Of a stretch of DNA of 64,000 nucleotides, positions 54,547 through 62,955 are shown in pieces; positions within the stretch are counted from its first letter, which is position 1; each line of letters begins with the position of its first letter. The stretch lies in contig JALDRG010000003.1 in NCBI GenBank assembly GCA_031315995.1, positions 124,001-188,000 of the forward strand, given 5' to 3'. Below the pieces are notes generated by a model that saw only the letters and a list, made by a program, of their open reading frames with translations, ran no database searches and was not told the DNA's origin. The DNA is from Nitrospira sp. Its GTDB lineage: Bacteria > Nitrospirota > Nitrospiria > Nitrospirales > Nitrospiraceae. Made by a program: the position numbers and the translations under genes.

Positions 54547-54818
54547 TCCCCTCGACTGCGCCCCTGTGCACTGCGTCACAATGGATCACTATCCCAACAG
54601 CCGCGATCGCCGGCCAAATCCATTCGTGGCGTCTTACATTGATCCACTTTCATCCGCCATCCCCAGCGCAATGCACATTCTCTGAACAGCCCGCATGACA
54701 CTCTGTCAGATACGTATACCGGTCGGCGTGAGCCATTCATACGGGCGAAGAAGCCATCCTCGGCTCCGCTCACGCGACATACCACGCAACGGGGCGCCGC
54801 ACTTCTCACGTCACGATG
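54547..54818. other. Intergenic stretch without a gene
   Basis: Between the LuxR-type gene and the DUF481 gene lie 370 bases. I found no convincing coding frame and no long hairpin in this part; the promoter below occupies its end. Confidence 0.5.
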
Positions 54819-54847
54819 TTGATCTCCTACGCAGAATCATTTATACA
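54819..54847 (+). promoter_or_regulatory. Predicted promoter of the DUF481 gene
   Basis: TTGATC, a 17-base spacer and TATACA, 69 bases before the start codon. Both elements match consensus in at least 4 of 6 bases. Confidence 0.6.
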
Positions 54848-54916
54848 TCGCCAACGCGACTCACCGATCAGGCAACCGGCACACCGTTGCCATTCGCACG
54901 ACCCAGGAGGAACTGA

Positions 54917-56029
54917 ATGATGCGACGACTTGGATCCATTTTGTTTGCACTGCTCGTCATGGCGCTCGTGCCCTCAATCGCGCCAGCCGAGCCCCCAGCC
55001 CCGCCGGAATCGGCACCTGCAACGCCCGAGCTCGATGTCGTCACCCTCAAGGATGGGACGGTTATCTATGGGCAAATCCTTGGCATGATCGCGGACGAAC
55101 TGCACATCAAAACCAGTTTCGGGCCGACCGCCGGTAACGATATCGTCAAAGTCATGTGGCCGAATGTGGCCAAACTCGTCGTCAATCGCCCGGTGCCATT
55201 CATGCTCAAGGAAGGCACTACGCTGGTAGGCACGGCACAGCCCGGCGAACCCGGCACTTTGATTCTAACAGCGGCCCCTACGGGAACGCCGATGGCCATC
55301 CCCCTCGATTCGGTCCTCGGCATGAACCAACCGTCCGTGATCTATACGGGCGCCGTCCAAGCAGGATTTTCGCAGACAACCGGCAATAGCCACCTGCGAA
55401 ACGGCAGCCTGCTCGGCGAACTCTCCGCCCGGGCCGAATCGTTGCGGCTCACGATCCTCGGCCGTTACGTATACGGCGACGACAGCGGAAGCCTCCTCGT
55501 CCGCAACAGCCGGGGCACGATCAAGCTTGACTTCTTTCTGACGAAACGGTTGTATTGGTTCACTTCCGCTTATTTCGAACAGGATACGTTCCAAGACCTC
55601 AAATTACGGACCGCGCTCGCCACCGGTCCCGGCTACCAGATGCTTGATCGCGGCGACCTTTCCGGCATCTGGAAGGACATGACCCTCTATGCCGAAGCGG
55701 GCCCGGCCTACTTCAACGAAGATTTCAAACTCGCCGACGATAAATCCAGCACCCGCGGACGCTGGGCCGTGAAATGGAATTGGCCGCTCTGGGGCGGAGA
55801 CCAGGTCAGCCTGTACCACTTCCAGGAAGGGTTCCAATCGTTCGCCAATTCCAAAGATCTCTACCTGACGGCCGACACCGGCTTGCGATTCAAAGTGTGG
55901 GGAGGGCTCGTGAGCGGGTTTCAGTGGACCATGCGGTACAACAAGAATCCGCCGACGGGCGTTTCGGATACCGATAACCTTTATCTGATCACGCTGGGAT
56001 ACAGCTTCGACACCAGCCGGAAACAGTAA
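54917..56029 (+). CDS. DUF481 outer-membrane protein
   Basis: A 370-residue protein: signal peptide ([16 protein letters not shown]), a proline-rich spacer, a small beta-rich part ([20 protein letters not shown]) and a C-terminal DUF481/YdiY-type beta-barrel ([20 protein letters not shown] ... [18 protein letters not shown] ... [13 protein letters not shown]). It has an AGGAGG ribosome binding site. The last residues are aromatic and basic. DUF481 proteins of E. coli (YdiY) respond to acid or salt; the neighbourhood, with MscL and OmpA proteins, suggests an envelope/osmotic role. It has its own promoter. Confidence 0.85.
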   Translation: MMRRLGSILFALLVMALVPSIAPAEPPAPPESAPATPELDVVTLKDGTVIYGQILGMIADELHIKTSFGPTAGNDIVKVMWPNVAKLVVNRPVPFMLKEGTTLVGTAQPGEPGTLILTAAPTGTPMAIPLDSVLGMNQPSVIYTGAVQAGFSQTTGNSHLRNGSLLGELSARAESLRLTILGRYVYGDDSGSLLVRNSRGTIKLDFFLTKRLYWFTSAYFEQDTFQDLKLRTALATGPGYQMLDRGDLSGIWKDMTLYAEAGPAYFNEDFKLADDKSSTRGRWAVKWNWPLWGGDQVSLYHFQEGFQSFANSKDLYLTADTGLRFKVWGGLVSGFQWTMRYNKNPPTGVSDTDNLYLITLGYSFDTSRKQ

Positions 56030-56079
56030 GGTCCGAAACAGGATCGGCACACATTCGGTTCACACATGGAGGTGGCACG

Positions 56080-56505
56080 ATGAGCATGATGAGTGAATTT
56101 AAAGAGTTCGCCGTGAAAGGCAATGTGCTCGACATGGCCGTGGGCGTCATCATCGGGGGGGCGTTTGGAAAAATCGTATCGTCCCTCGTCAGCGACGTCC
56201 TCATGCCACCGATCGGGCTCCTGATGGGGAAAGTCGACTTCTCAAGTCTTTTTATCCCCTTGACCGAAGAGGCCAAGGGAAAATCGCTCCTCGCAGCCAA
56301 AGCCGCCGGAGCCGCCACCATCAACTACGGCGTCTTCTTGCAAACGCTGCTCGATTTTACGATACTGGCCTTCGTAATTTTTCTGGTCATCAAACAAATG
56401 AACCGTTTTAAGAAAGTCACTCCTCCCGGCCCGCCTCCGGCCCCGCCCAAAGAAGAAGTATTATTGACGGAAATCCGAGATCTTTTGAAAAATCAACGCC
56501 ACTAA
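56080..56505 (+). CDS. mscL: Large-conductance mechanosensitive channel MscL
   Basis: A 141-residue channel. N-terminal helix and pore-lining TM1 ([20 protein letters not shown], then [17 protein letters not shown]) and TM2 ([19 protein letters not shown]). A charged/proline tail follows, ending in [15 protein letters not shown], the family's C-terminal helix. It releases solutes when the membrane is stretched by osmotic downshift. It has a strong ribosome binding site. It is intact, unlike the MscS gene 7 kb upstream. Confidence 0.97.
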   Translation: MSMMSEFKEFAVKGNVLDMAVGVIIGGAFGKIVSSLVSDVLMPPIGLLMGKVDFSSLFIPLTEEAKGKSLLAAKAAGAATINYGVFLQTLLDFTILAFVIFLVIKQMNRFKKVTPPGPPPAPPKEEVLLTEIRDLLKNQRH

Positions 56506-56576
56506 CCATGTGCAGACAGGATTCGTCCCTGCCACAGAGAGATCCGACGGTTCCGATGATGTTGAAGGAGGATCGC

Positions 56577-57872
56577 ATGAACAAATCTCGTACCATTCCC
56601 GCGATGTTGAGTGCCCTGCTCCTCGCGTCGTGCACCACGGCACCGGCGCCCAATGACTCGGCAAGCCGAGCATTGAACGAAATGAAGGCCGTGGCTCGGC
56701 AAATCCCGCCAAAGCCAGACCCGCGCGATGCCAGGATTGTCGATCTTGAGCAACAGAACGCCGACCGCGACGCGGAGCTGGCGCGGATTCGTGCCTCGCT
56801 CACCGGCGATCTTGACCAAGCAAAAGCCCGAGCCAATGGGCTTGAGTCACAACTCAGCCAGCGCGACCAGGAATTAGCCACTCTCCGGAGTGCCGCCGGC
56901 GACAGAGATCGCCTGGCAAACCAGTTGTCCGAGGCCGAACGTCAGCTGTCGGCCAAAGAACAAGAACTTGCGGCGTTGAAAGACAGTCTCAGGGACAAGG
57001 ACCGCCTCGCGGCGGAGTTAGCCGCGCTGCAGGCACAAATGTCCTCGAAAGATAGCGAACTCGCCACGCTCAAAAACAACGCCGAAGACAAGGACCGCCT
57101 CGCGGCACAATTGGCAGCCCTTCAAGCACAACTGTCCTCAAAGGATCAGGAGCTCGCCGGCCTGAAAGGGACCGCCGGCGACCGAGATCGCCTGTCGTCC
57201 GAACTCGCGCAAGCCAAACAACGGATTACCGAACTGGAGCGGCAGCTGGATGCCAAAGATCAGGAACTGGCAGGGTTGAAAAACGCCGCGAGCGACCGGG
57301 AGAAGCTCGTCGCAGATCTCGCCGCCGCCAAACAGCGGGCGTCGGACCTCGAGAGCGAACTCGCCCGCAGGGACCACGAAATGGCCGCCCTCAAAAATGC
57401 TCTGGATCAACAAAGAACCAGCCTCGCTGCGGCGAAGGACGATCTATCGAAACTGCTTCAGGCCGAAGTGGCAAAGGGGAACGTGACCATGAAACAGCTA
57501 GGGGACCAACTCACCCTTGGCTTGGCTACCACCCTGCTGTTCGACTCCGGGGAAGCAACACTCAAGCCGGGCGGAGCAGATGTCTTGCACCGCATCGGCG
57601 GCGTGCTGAAACAATATCCTGATCGCTCGATTCATGTGGCCGGCCACACGGATAATGTACCCATCAGGGGACGATTGGCCAAGACCTATCCGACCAACCT
57701 CGAGCTCTCCCAAGCGCGTGCCGAAAGTGCGCGCCAAGCGCTGACCGATGGCGGTATGGCTGCGGATAAAATTGACACGAAAGGGCATGCCGACAGCCGG
57801 CCCATCGCGAGTAACTCGACGGCAGAAGGACGACAGAAAAATCGACGCGTCGAAATCGTCGTCGGCCACTAG
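56577..57872 (+). CDS. Coiled-coil OmpA-family lipoprotein
   Basis: A 431-residue lipoprotein. The ATG at 56577 has an AAGGAGG site; signal peptide ends in LLLASC. Residues about 45-300 are a long coiled coil with repeated units, for example QLSAKEQELAALKDSLRDK, QMSSKDSELATLKNNAEDK and QLSSKDQELAGLKGTAGDR, a 31-residue period. The C-terminal OmpA domain has FDSGEATLKPGGADVLHRIG, VAGHTDNVPI and NLELSQARAESARQAL, with the aspartate and arginine for diaminopimelate binding. So it anchors the outer membrane to the wall through a long spacer. The downstream 58121 gene has the same architecture. Confidence 0.9.
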   Translation: MNKSRTIPAMLSALLLASCTTAPAPNDSASRALNEMKAVARQIPPKPDPRDARIVDLEQQNADRDAELARIRASLTGDLDQAKARANGLESQLSQRDQELATLRSAAGDRDRLANQLSEAERQLSAKEQELAALKDSLRDKDRLAAELAALQAQMSSKDSELATLKNNAEDKDRLAAQLAALQAQLSSKDQELAGLKGTAGDRDRLSSELAQAKQRITELERQLDAKDQELAGLKNAASDREKLVADLAAAKQRASDLESELARRDHEMAALKNALDQQRTSLAAAKDDLSKLLQAEVAKGNVTMKQLGDQLTLGLATTLLFDSGEATLKPGGADVLHRIGGVLKQYPDRSIHVAGHTDNVPIRGRLAKTYPTNLELSQARAESARQALTDGGMAADKIDTKGHADSRPIASNSTAEGRQKNRRVEIVVGH

Positions 57873-57907
57873 CGAGCGGCCGGAGGCCCTTCGCAGTCTT
57901 GCATCCA

Positions 57908-57945
57908 CCCCAAGAACACGATACAGTGCCGTCGTGTTCTTGGGG
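57908..57945 (+). terminator. Perfect 14-bp hairpin after the OmpA lipoprotein gene
   Basis: CCCCAAGAACACGA and TCGTGTTCTTGGGG pair without mismatch around a 10-base loop, 35 bases after the stop. No T-run follows. A strong transcription end or RNA stabiliser is likely. Confidence 0.6.
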
Positions 57946-58120
57946 CATGCATCTCGATAGCCAGATTCGCTAGGGACGGATTACTCACGCTGGCAGATCA
58001 ACATCTGTCGATTCGGTCCCAGTCGTCTCCTCCCGTTGGTTCGTGTGACTTCTCCTAGACGACTGCCGACCCCCGAGCAATCCGCGGTGCTTTCCCACAC
58101 CACTACCGGGGAGAGATCGT

Positions 58121-59626
58121 ATGAGACGAGCAGTATGGGCGCTCATGGTTCTCAGTTCCCTTGCCGCAGGATGTGAGACCACTCCTTCGGTTCGATCCAA
58201 CACAGTGAGCCCTTCGCCGGTCGAACCGAAGTTGCTGGCCCTTCAACAAGAGCGCGAGCAGTTATTGACTACGCTTGGTGAGTTCCACGACCGCATTCGG
58301 GACCTCGAAAGCAAACTGGGGGACAGCCAGAGTCAGCCCGCCGCGGCATCGTATGATCAATTGCTGAGCGCGAAAGAGGCAGAACTCGTTGAGCTGAGAA
58401 AGTTAGGACCCGACCGAGACAGGCTGACCGGCCAATTGGCAACGGCAAGCAACGAACTCCTGCAGGCCCGTCAACGCATTGGGACACTCGAACAGCAACT
58501 CGCAGCTCGAGACAAAGACCTCGCGGCCCTCCAGACTCGCGCAACGGTCGTCGCCGACCTTGAGGTCGCCCGACGCAGGATCACGGAGCTGGAAGCACAC
58601 ATCTCCCGCCAAGATCACGATCTCCGGACAGTTCGCACTGGAGCCGCTGAACGGGATAGCCTCATGGCTCAGTTACAAACCGCCACCGCCACAATCAATT
58701 CCTTGAAGGCGCGCATCAGCACCCTGGATCAGCAGCTCAAAGATCGCGAGCAAGCATTTGATACGGTTCGATCGCGTCTCTTGGAACGCGACAAATTAGT
58801 TCCCCAATACAATGCGATGATCGCAGAAATCTACCAAGCCAGGCACCGCATCGCAGCGCTCGAACAGCGAGTGAACGAAAAGACGCGCGACCTTGCCTCG
58901 CGACAAAAGGGCACTCAGCCCAGCACCGCTCAACGCGACGGGGGAACGAACAACCAACGTCTCGCCGCTGCAGACCAATCACCACGCGATACCGAAAGAC
59001 CGACCGCCGCTGGGAAATCGACGCCTTCCGGAAAGGATCGCGGGCGCAGCAGCGCTCCATCTCCTGGAATGTCAGCGGAATCGGAGGCTCGAAACGGAAG
59101 CATTGCGGCCGTGAAGGAGGAACTTCTCAAAGTGTTGCCGGGAGACAACAGACAGAAAGCCCTCAGCGTCAGGCAGGAGGGAAACCGATTGACGGTCGCA
59201 CTGTCTAGCAACTGGCTGTTCACATCCGGCGATGCCGCGCTGACTTTGGAAGGCACGACCATGCTCAAGCGAATCGGTGCGCTTCTGGGGCAGCTTTCAG
59301 ACAAATTCGTGCAGGTAGCAGGGCACACCGATAATCAAGCGGTCAGCAAATCCCTCCAAAAGACTTTCCCAGATAATAAAGCGCTCTCTTGGGCTCGGGC
59401 TGAAAATGCCCGCAGGGCGTTAGTCAATGGGGGGATGCCCGCCGAACGAACGAAGGCTGTCGGCCTGGCCGATACACGTCCCCTCGCATCCAATACCACG
59501 GAGCAGGGACGCCAAAGAAACCGCCGACTGGAATTAATCATCGTCCAGGGGCCTACCGTTGCTTCAGTAAGCCGAGAGTCGCAGCGCGAACACCCCCACC
59601 TCGCGGCACTCAGCGCTCCGCGCTAA
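58121..59626 (+). CDS. Second coiled-coil OmpA-family lipoprotein
   Basis: A 501-residue paralogue of the previous gene. Signal peptide with lipobox LAAGC (Cys18). Coiled coil from about residue 30 to 260 (LLALQQEREQLLTTLGEFHD, LEQQLAARDKDLAALQTRAT). A disordered, Ser/Thr/Pro-rich linker of about 60 residues follows (DTERPTAAGKSTPSGKDRGR), which the first paralogue lacks. The C-terminal OmpA domain reads FTSGDAALTLEGTTMLKRIG, VAGHTDNQAV and NKALSWARAENARRALVNGG. Both copies should tether the outer membrane to peptidoglycan, with different reach. Confidence 0.88.
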   Translation: MRRAVWALMVLSSLAAGCETTPSVRSNTVSPSPVEPKLLALQQEREQLLTTLGEFHDRIRDLESKLGDSQSQPAAASYDQLLSAKEAELVELRKLGPDRDRLTGQLATASNELLQARQRIGTLEQQLAARDKDLAALQTRATVVADLEVARRRITELEAHISRQDHDLRTVRTGAAERDSLMAQLQTATATINSLKARISTLDQQLKDREQAFDTVRSRLLERDKLVPQYNAMIAEIYQARHRIAALEQRVNEKTRDLASRQKGTQPSTAQRDGGTNNQRLAAADQSPRDTERPTAAGKSTPSGKDRGRSSAPSPGMSAESEARNGSIAAVKEELLKVLPGDNRQKALSVRQEGNRLTVALSSNWLFTSGDAALTLEGTTMLKRIGALLGQLSDKFVQVAGHTDNQAVSKSLQKTFPDNKALSWARAENARRALVNGGMPAERTKAVGLADTRPLASNTTEQGRQRNRRLELIIVQGPTVASVSRESQREHPHLAALSAPR

Positions 59627-59643
59627 ATCACCCCCGCGATGGT

Positions 59644-59677
59644 GCCGACGAATCGGAATCCACGCCGGCGCGTCGGC
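59644..59677. terminator. Hairpin between convergent genes
   Basis: GCCGACG and CGTCGGC pair over 7 bases with a 20-base interior that can pair further. It lies between the stops of the OmpA lipoprotein gene and the binding protein gene. No T-run. Confidence 0.35.
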
Positions 59678-59685
59678 CTCCATCC

Positions 59686-60930
59686 TTACAGCCGACAGGC
59701 AGCTGGATCAACAGCTGCCACGAGACTGTCGCCGGGAACAGTCGCCAGAATCTTGTAATGCCCAAGGCCCAACTCTTTTCCGTAGGCTTCCCCGACCAAC
59801 ACATCCTGCACATGCTGATGGTTTGAGGCCTGGAAGTACGATCGGCCTTCTTTCAACCCGTCGAACTCGTACCCTTCCAACGCCTTGATAAGCGCGGTGG
59901 CGTCCGTAGATCCTGCCCGCTGGATGGCCTCCAGAATCTGGGTCATAGCCGCATACCCGAGATAACAGCGCGACGTTGGGGTATGGTTGTATTTGTCGAC
60001 GACTCCCCGGATAAACTGTCTGGAGCCTTCTGTGTTGACCTTCGGATCCCAGATGAGTCCCCAAATGCCGGCATTGTCAGCATAGCCGAGGGGCCGGCCA
60101 ATTTGTTCACCCGCGATCATCCCGCCGACGCCGATTTTGTCTTTGGCCAACCCCAATTTCGAATAGTCCTTCAACGCGTGGACCAAATCCCACCCATAAA
60201 GATTGAGCACAACGAGCGTCGGACGCTTGTCCTTTGCCGTCGTCCACGCCGCCGTAAAGTCCGTCGCTCCGAAGGGCATCAGAGCCTCGCCCACAAACTC
60301 GGCCCCATGAACCTGGCCGGCTGTGACCATAGCTTGAGCCATAGCTTTGCCATCCAATGAGCTCGTCGTGAGCATATACCAGCGGCTACCATACGCCTTT
60401 ACCAAGTGTGGGGCGACTGCCTGCGCCATCATCGAGGCATTCGGCATAAATACGAAGGTGTGCGAGTCGCACGCGGCTCCGGTCAGTTCAGGAAGATGGG
60501 ATCCCGTGACCATAAACAACTTGTTCTCTTTCTTCGCCAGCTCCGACACCACCAGCGCGCAATCCGCGTTAAACGTGCCCATTAGGACATCCACTCGATC
60601 ATCTTGTATAAACTTTGTGGCCGCCTTGATGGCTGTGTCTGGATTCGAGGCATCATCAGCGTCGAGAAGCACCACTGGCCGTCCCAACACACCGCCCCGC
60701 TTGTTGAAGCGATCCACCGCCACGTTGGCGCCATGCACATCATGGATCGACGAGGTCTTATAGGGGCTCGACAGCGGATCCAGAATCCCGATCTTGATCG
60801 GCTCGGCGGCGTGGGCCACCAATCTCTCGTGCGTCAGGCCGAGCACCTGGTCGGCCGCATTACCGACGAGCAACGCACCGCCGGTCATGGCCGACAATTG
60901 CAGGAAACGTCTTCGTGATATCGCGCGCAT
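59686..60930 (-). CDS. Tat-exported branched-chain/urea-type ABC substrate-binding protein
   Basis: A 414-residue periplasmic binding protein (type I fold). It starts with a twin-arginine signal, ISRRRFLQLSAMTGGALLVG, and the mature part begins near AEPIKIGILDPLSSPYKT. VDRFNKRGGVLGRPVVLLDA and the later ALIKALEGYEFDGLKEGRSY are typical for the urea/leucine binding subgroup. It should deliver amide or amino-acid-like ligands to an ABC permease, but no permease or ATPase gene is in the window. Export through Tat implies folding, perhaps with cofactor, in the cytoplasm. Confidence 0.88.
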   Translation of the reverse strand: MRAISRRRFLQLSAMTGGALLVGNAADQVLGLTHERLVAHAAEPIKIGILDPLSSPYKTSSIHDVHGANVAVDRFNKRGGVLGRPVVLLDADDASNPDTAIKAATKFIQDDRVDVLMGTFNADCALVVSELAKKENKLFMVTGSHLPELTGAACDSHTFVFMPNASMMAQAVAPHLVKAYGSRWYMLTTSSLDGKAMAQAMVTAGQVHGAEFVGEALMPFGATDFTAAWTTAKDKRPTLVVLNLYGWDLVHALKDYSKLGLAKDKIGVGGMIAGEQIGRPLGYADNAGIWGLIWDPKVNTEGSRQFIRGVVDKYNHTPTSRCYLGYAAMTQILEAIQRAGSTDATALIKALEGYEFDGLKEGRSYFQASNHQHVQDVLVGEAYGKELGLGHYKILATVPGDSLVAAVDPAACRL

Positions 60931-61397
60931 GATCGTGATCCCCTTTGTGGTTGTTTGCCATCTACCGAGGTCATCCGTCAGATTGTATGGATCGAAGCCA
61001 CTGGAAAGAGCGCTGAGGATCTTTACCGAGTTATCTCAGCATTCCCAGCAGGAAGTGGGCCGTTATGCTGATCGGTCTGATCCTGCAGTGCGCCGACAAC
61101 TCGTCCGTTTCCGCCACCACATCCCGGGGAATGAAATGCCGTGTACGCGGCCAGTCAGGCAAGACGATCCCACTACCGACCCTGCATTCCATTCGTGGAA
61201 CAGTCGTTTGATCGGCTACCTGCGCGATCAGCTCCGATAAGATCGAGCGTCCTTCACACAGAGTAGCCAAGCATATTGAGCCCTTCGCGAGTCATGCGAG
61301 GACGAAAATGGGGGCAGAGTGTCCTGCAAAACTCCTAACCGGCGACCGCCATCCCCCCACACACGAACAGGAGCAACTGGAAGATTTCCCTACCTGC
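60931..61397. other. Intergenic stretch of 467 bases, no supported gene
   Basis: Nothing that I can support as a gene. A frame of 79 codons on the minus strand (61031-61270) has no obvious ribosome binding site or recognisable sequence. I see no strong promoter or long hairpin. The upstream part probably holds the promoter of the binding protein gene (minus strand). Confidence 0.45.
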
Positions 61398-62483
61398 TCA
61401 GCTGTATTGGTCTTCGGTATACACCTGTTTGATCGACCAGAACACCGCCTCTTTCAGCTTCTTGATCTGAGGGTCGGGTGGATCATTCCGAATCTTTTGC
61501 AGTTTCCGATCGAGGGCAAAGAGCGGCTCGACCGATCGCCGGTCCGGTACTCGCCCCAATGCCCAGGCAATCTCGGTTTGAACGGTAATGTCAATTCCGG
61601 GTGCGTCCAGCATCTCAAGAAGCGGAGGAACCACCCTCGGATCACTTTGGACATTTCCAAGATCGCCTAACCCCTTGGCGGCCGCTGCTTGTAACTCAGG
61701 CTGCTTGGAGTGCTTCAAGATATCAATGAGAACGGGGATGCCTTCCTTTCCCATATTGCCCAATGCCACCGCGGCGTGCTTTGCCAAGCCTTTGTCTTTC
61801 AGCGCCTTCCGAAGATGGGGCAAGGCTTCATCTGCCTCCATCTCCCCCAGCAGAGATATAATCTTCAATTTCCGGAGCTGGCTGGTTCCCGAAGCATCCA
61901 ACAAATTCAGTAATCGATCCGGTTGCCCCCATTCCGCCGTCAGGAGGAGAGGAAATTCATACGTCTCTAACGCGTGCTGGAGAGCGGTCAAGGCATAGGT
62001 ACCTGGCTCGTCTGCGTGAGCTGATTGAGACGCCTGAGAGGCGTCCTCAAATTCCGTCCGAACCTCTTTCTGCCAGTTGATCTTCATCCCTCCCAAAGCA
62101 TACGTCACCTGGCAAGCCGGCCCCTTCCACAGGCGAGAGGGCGCATCCAACAAATCATTGTCTCCACCCGCCGACGCAGTACCTTCCCACGTCTTGCGTT
62201 GTTCGCACTTTACCCGCACGACAACATCGTGAGAAGCGCCGGGGTCCGAAATGACGATATAGCCCAGTTCTTTCATGCGTCGCATGACCACTTCCCTGAT
62301 TCCCTCGGCGTTACCAGCTCCCTTATCAGTCAGCGCAATCACCTCCACCAAAACCGTATGAATATTCCCTAATTGCGCTTTTTGAGCTTCGGTGAAGTAG
62401 TCTCGATAGGCCCACGCAGAAGAGGCGATGCCAAGGCATAGCAGGAAGAACACGGCTAGGGCAGTCGAAGAATTCCGCCTCAT
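61398..62483 (-). CDS. Exported HEAT-repeat protein
   Basis: A 361-residue protein with an N-terminal signal peptide (LAVFFLLCLGIASSAWA) and a strong AGGAGG site before the ATG at 62483. An N-terminal domain of about 150 residues (VLVEVIALTDKGAGNAEGIR ... VVMRRMKELGYIVISDPGAS) is followed by HEAT repeats (LPHLRKALKDKGLAKHAAVA, GIPVLIDILKHSKQPELQAA, VPPLLEMLDAPGIDITVQTE). HEAT repeats mediate protein contacts; the N domain resembles exported domains that precede them in other proteins. Function unknown. Confidence 0.82.
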   Translation of the reverse strand: MRRNSSTALAVFFLLCLGIASSAWAYRDYFTEAQKAQLGNIHTVLVEVIALTDKGAGNAEGIREVVMRRMKELGYIVISDPGASHDVVVRVKCEQRKTWEGTASAGGDNDLLDAPSRLWKGPACQVTYALGGMKINWQKEVRTEFEDASQASQSAHADEPGTYALTALQHALETYEFPLLLTAEWGQPDRLLNLLDASGTSQLRKLKIISLLGEMEADEALPHLRKALKDKGLAKHAAVALGNMGKEGIPVLIDILKHSKQPELQAAAAKGLGDLGNVQSDPRVVPPLLEMLDAPGIDITVQTEIAWALGRVPDRRSVEPLFALDRKLQKIRNDPPDPQIKKLKEAVFWSIKQVYTEDQYS

Positions 62484-62553
62484 AAACACCTCCTCCCTCT
62501 TAAACGGACCAATCTGGACCAACGATTGGAACACATCCAAGAATTGACCCCTC

Positions 62554-62581
62554 ATTATACCTCCCTAAGACCTCTTGACAC
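62554..62581 (-). promoter_or_regulatory. Predicted promoter of the HEAT-repeat gene
   Basis: On the minus strand GTGTCA (62581-62576), a 16-base spacer and a perfect TATAAT (62559-62554), about 70 bases before the start codon. Confidence 0.55.
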
Positions 62582-62704
62582 TATGAAGCATCGCCGAGCA
62601 TCTAGAGCAACGCCGATACATACACTCCCGACTGGCCGCCTTACTCCCAGTGTTTTTGCCATGAAGACAAGCATGCCCGCGGGTAGGCCCCGCCGGCGTA
62701 TGGG

Positions 62705-62734
62705 TTGACAGGCAGACTCGATCGACGGTACAAA
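62705..62734 (+). promoter_or_regulatory. Predicted promoter upstream of tRNA-Leu
   Basis: A perfect TTGACA, an 18-base spacer and TACAAA, 77 bases before tRNA-Leu. The long gap means it could also serve tig via the tRNA. Confidence 0.45.
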
Positions 62735-62811
62735 ATGTCATTATTCATCGTGCATTTCCACGCGCAGGCACATTTCTTAATAATAGTGAGCAACCTAGTA
62801 CTCAGCGTCGC

Positions 62812-62894
62812 GCGAGAGTGGCGGAACTGGCAGACGCGCGAGACTTAGGATCTCGTGGGTAACCGTGGGGGTTCAAGTCCCCCCTCTCGCACCA
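62812..62894 (+). tRNA. tRNA-Leu (anticodon TAG)
   Basis: Cloverleaf with acceptor GCGAGAG and CTCTCGC, anticodon stem CGAGA/TCTCG around CTTAGGA with TAG, a long variable arm as in class II tRNAs, T arm GGGGGTTCAAGTCCCCC, discriminator A and encoded CCA. Confidence 0.96.
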
Positions 62895-62955
62895 CCTCTC
62901 ACAGAAGTAACGTGACGCAAATAACTTTTCGGACTCGGAGGACGCGAACACCCTT

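Noticed and set aside
54886..54901. CGGCACACCGTTGCCA as sigma-54 promoter for the DUF481 gene
   Set aside because: The G-to-G spacing is 11 instead of 12 bases and the first base is C; a good sigma-70 promoter lies at 54819-54847.
61031..61270. A 79-codon minus-strand frame between the binding protein and HEAT-repeat genes
   Set aside because: No ribosome binding site or recognisable motif; it could be real but I cannot support it.
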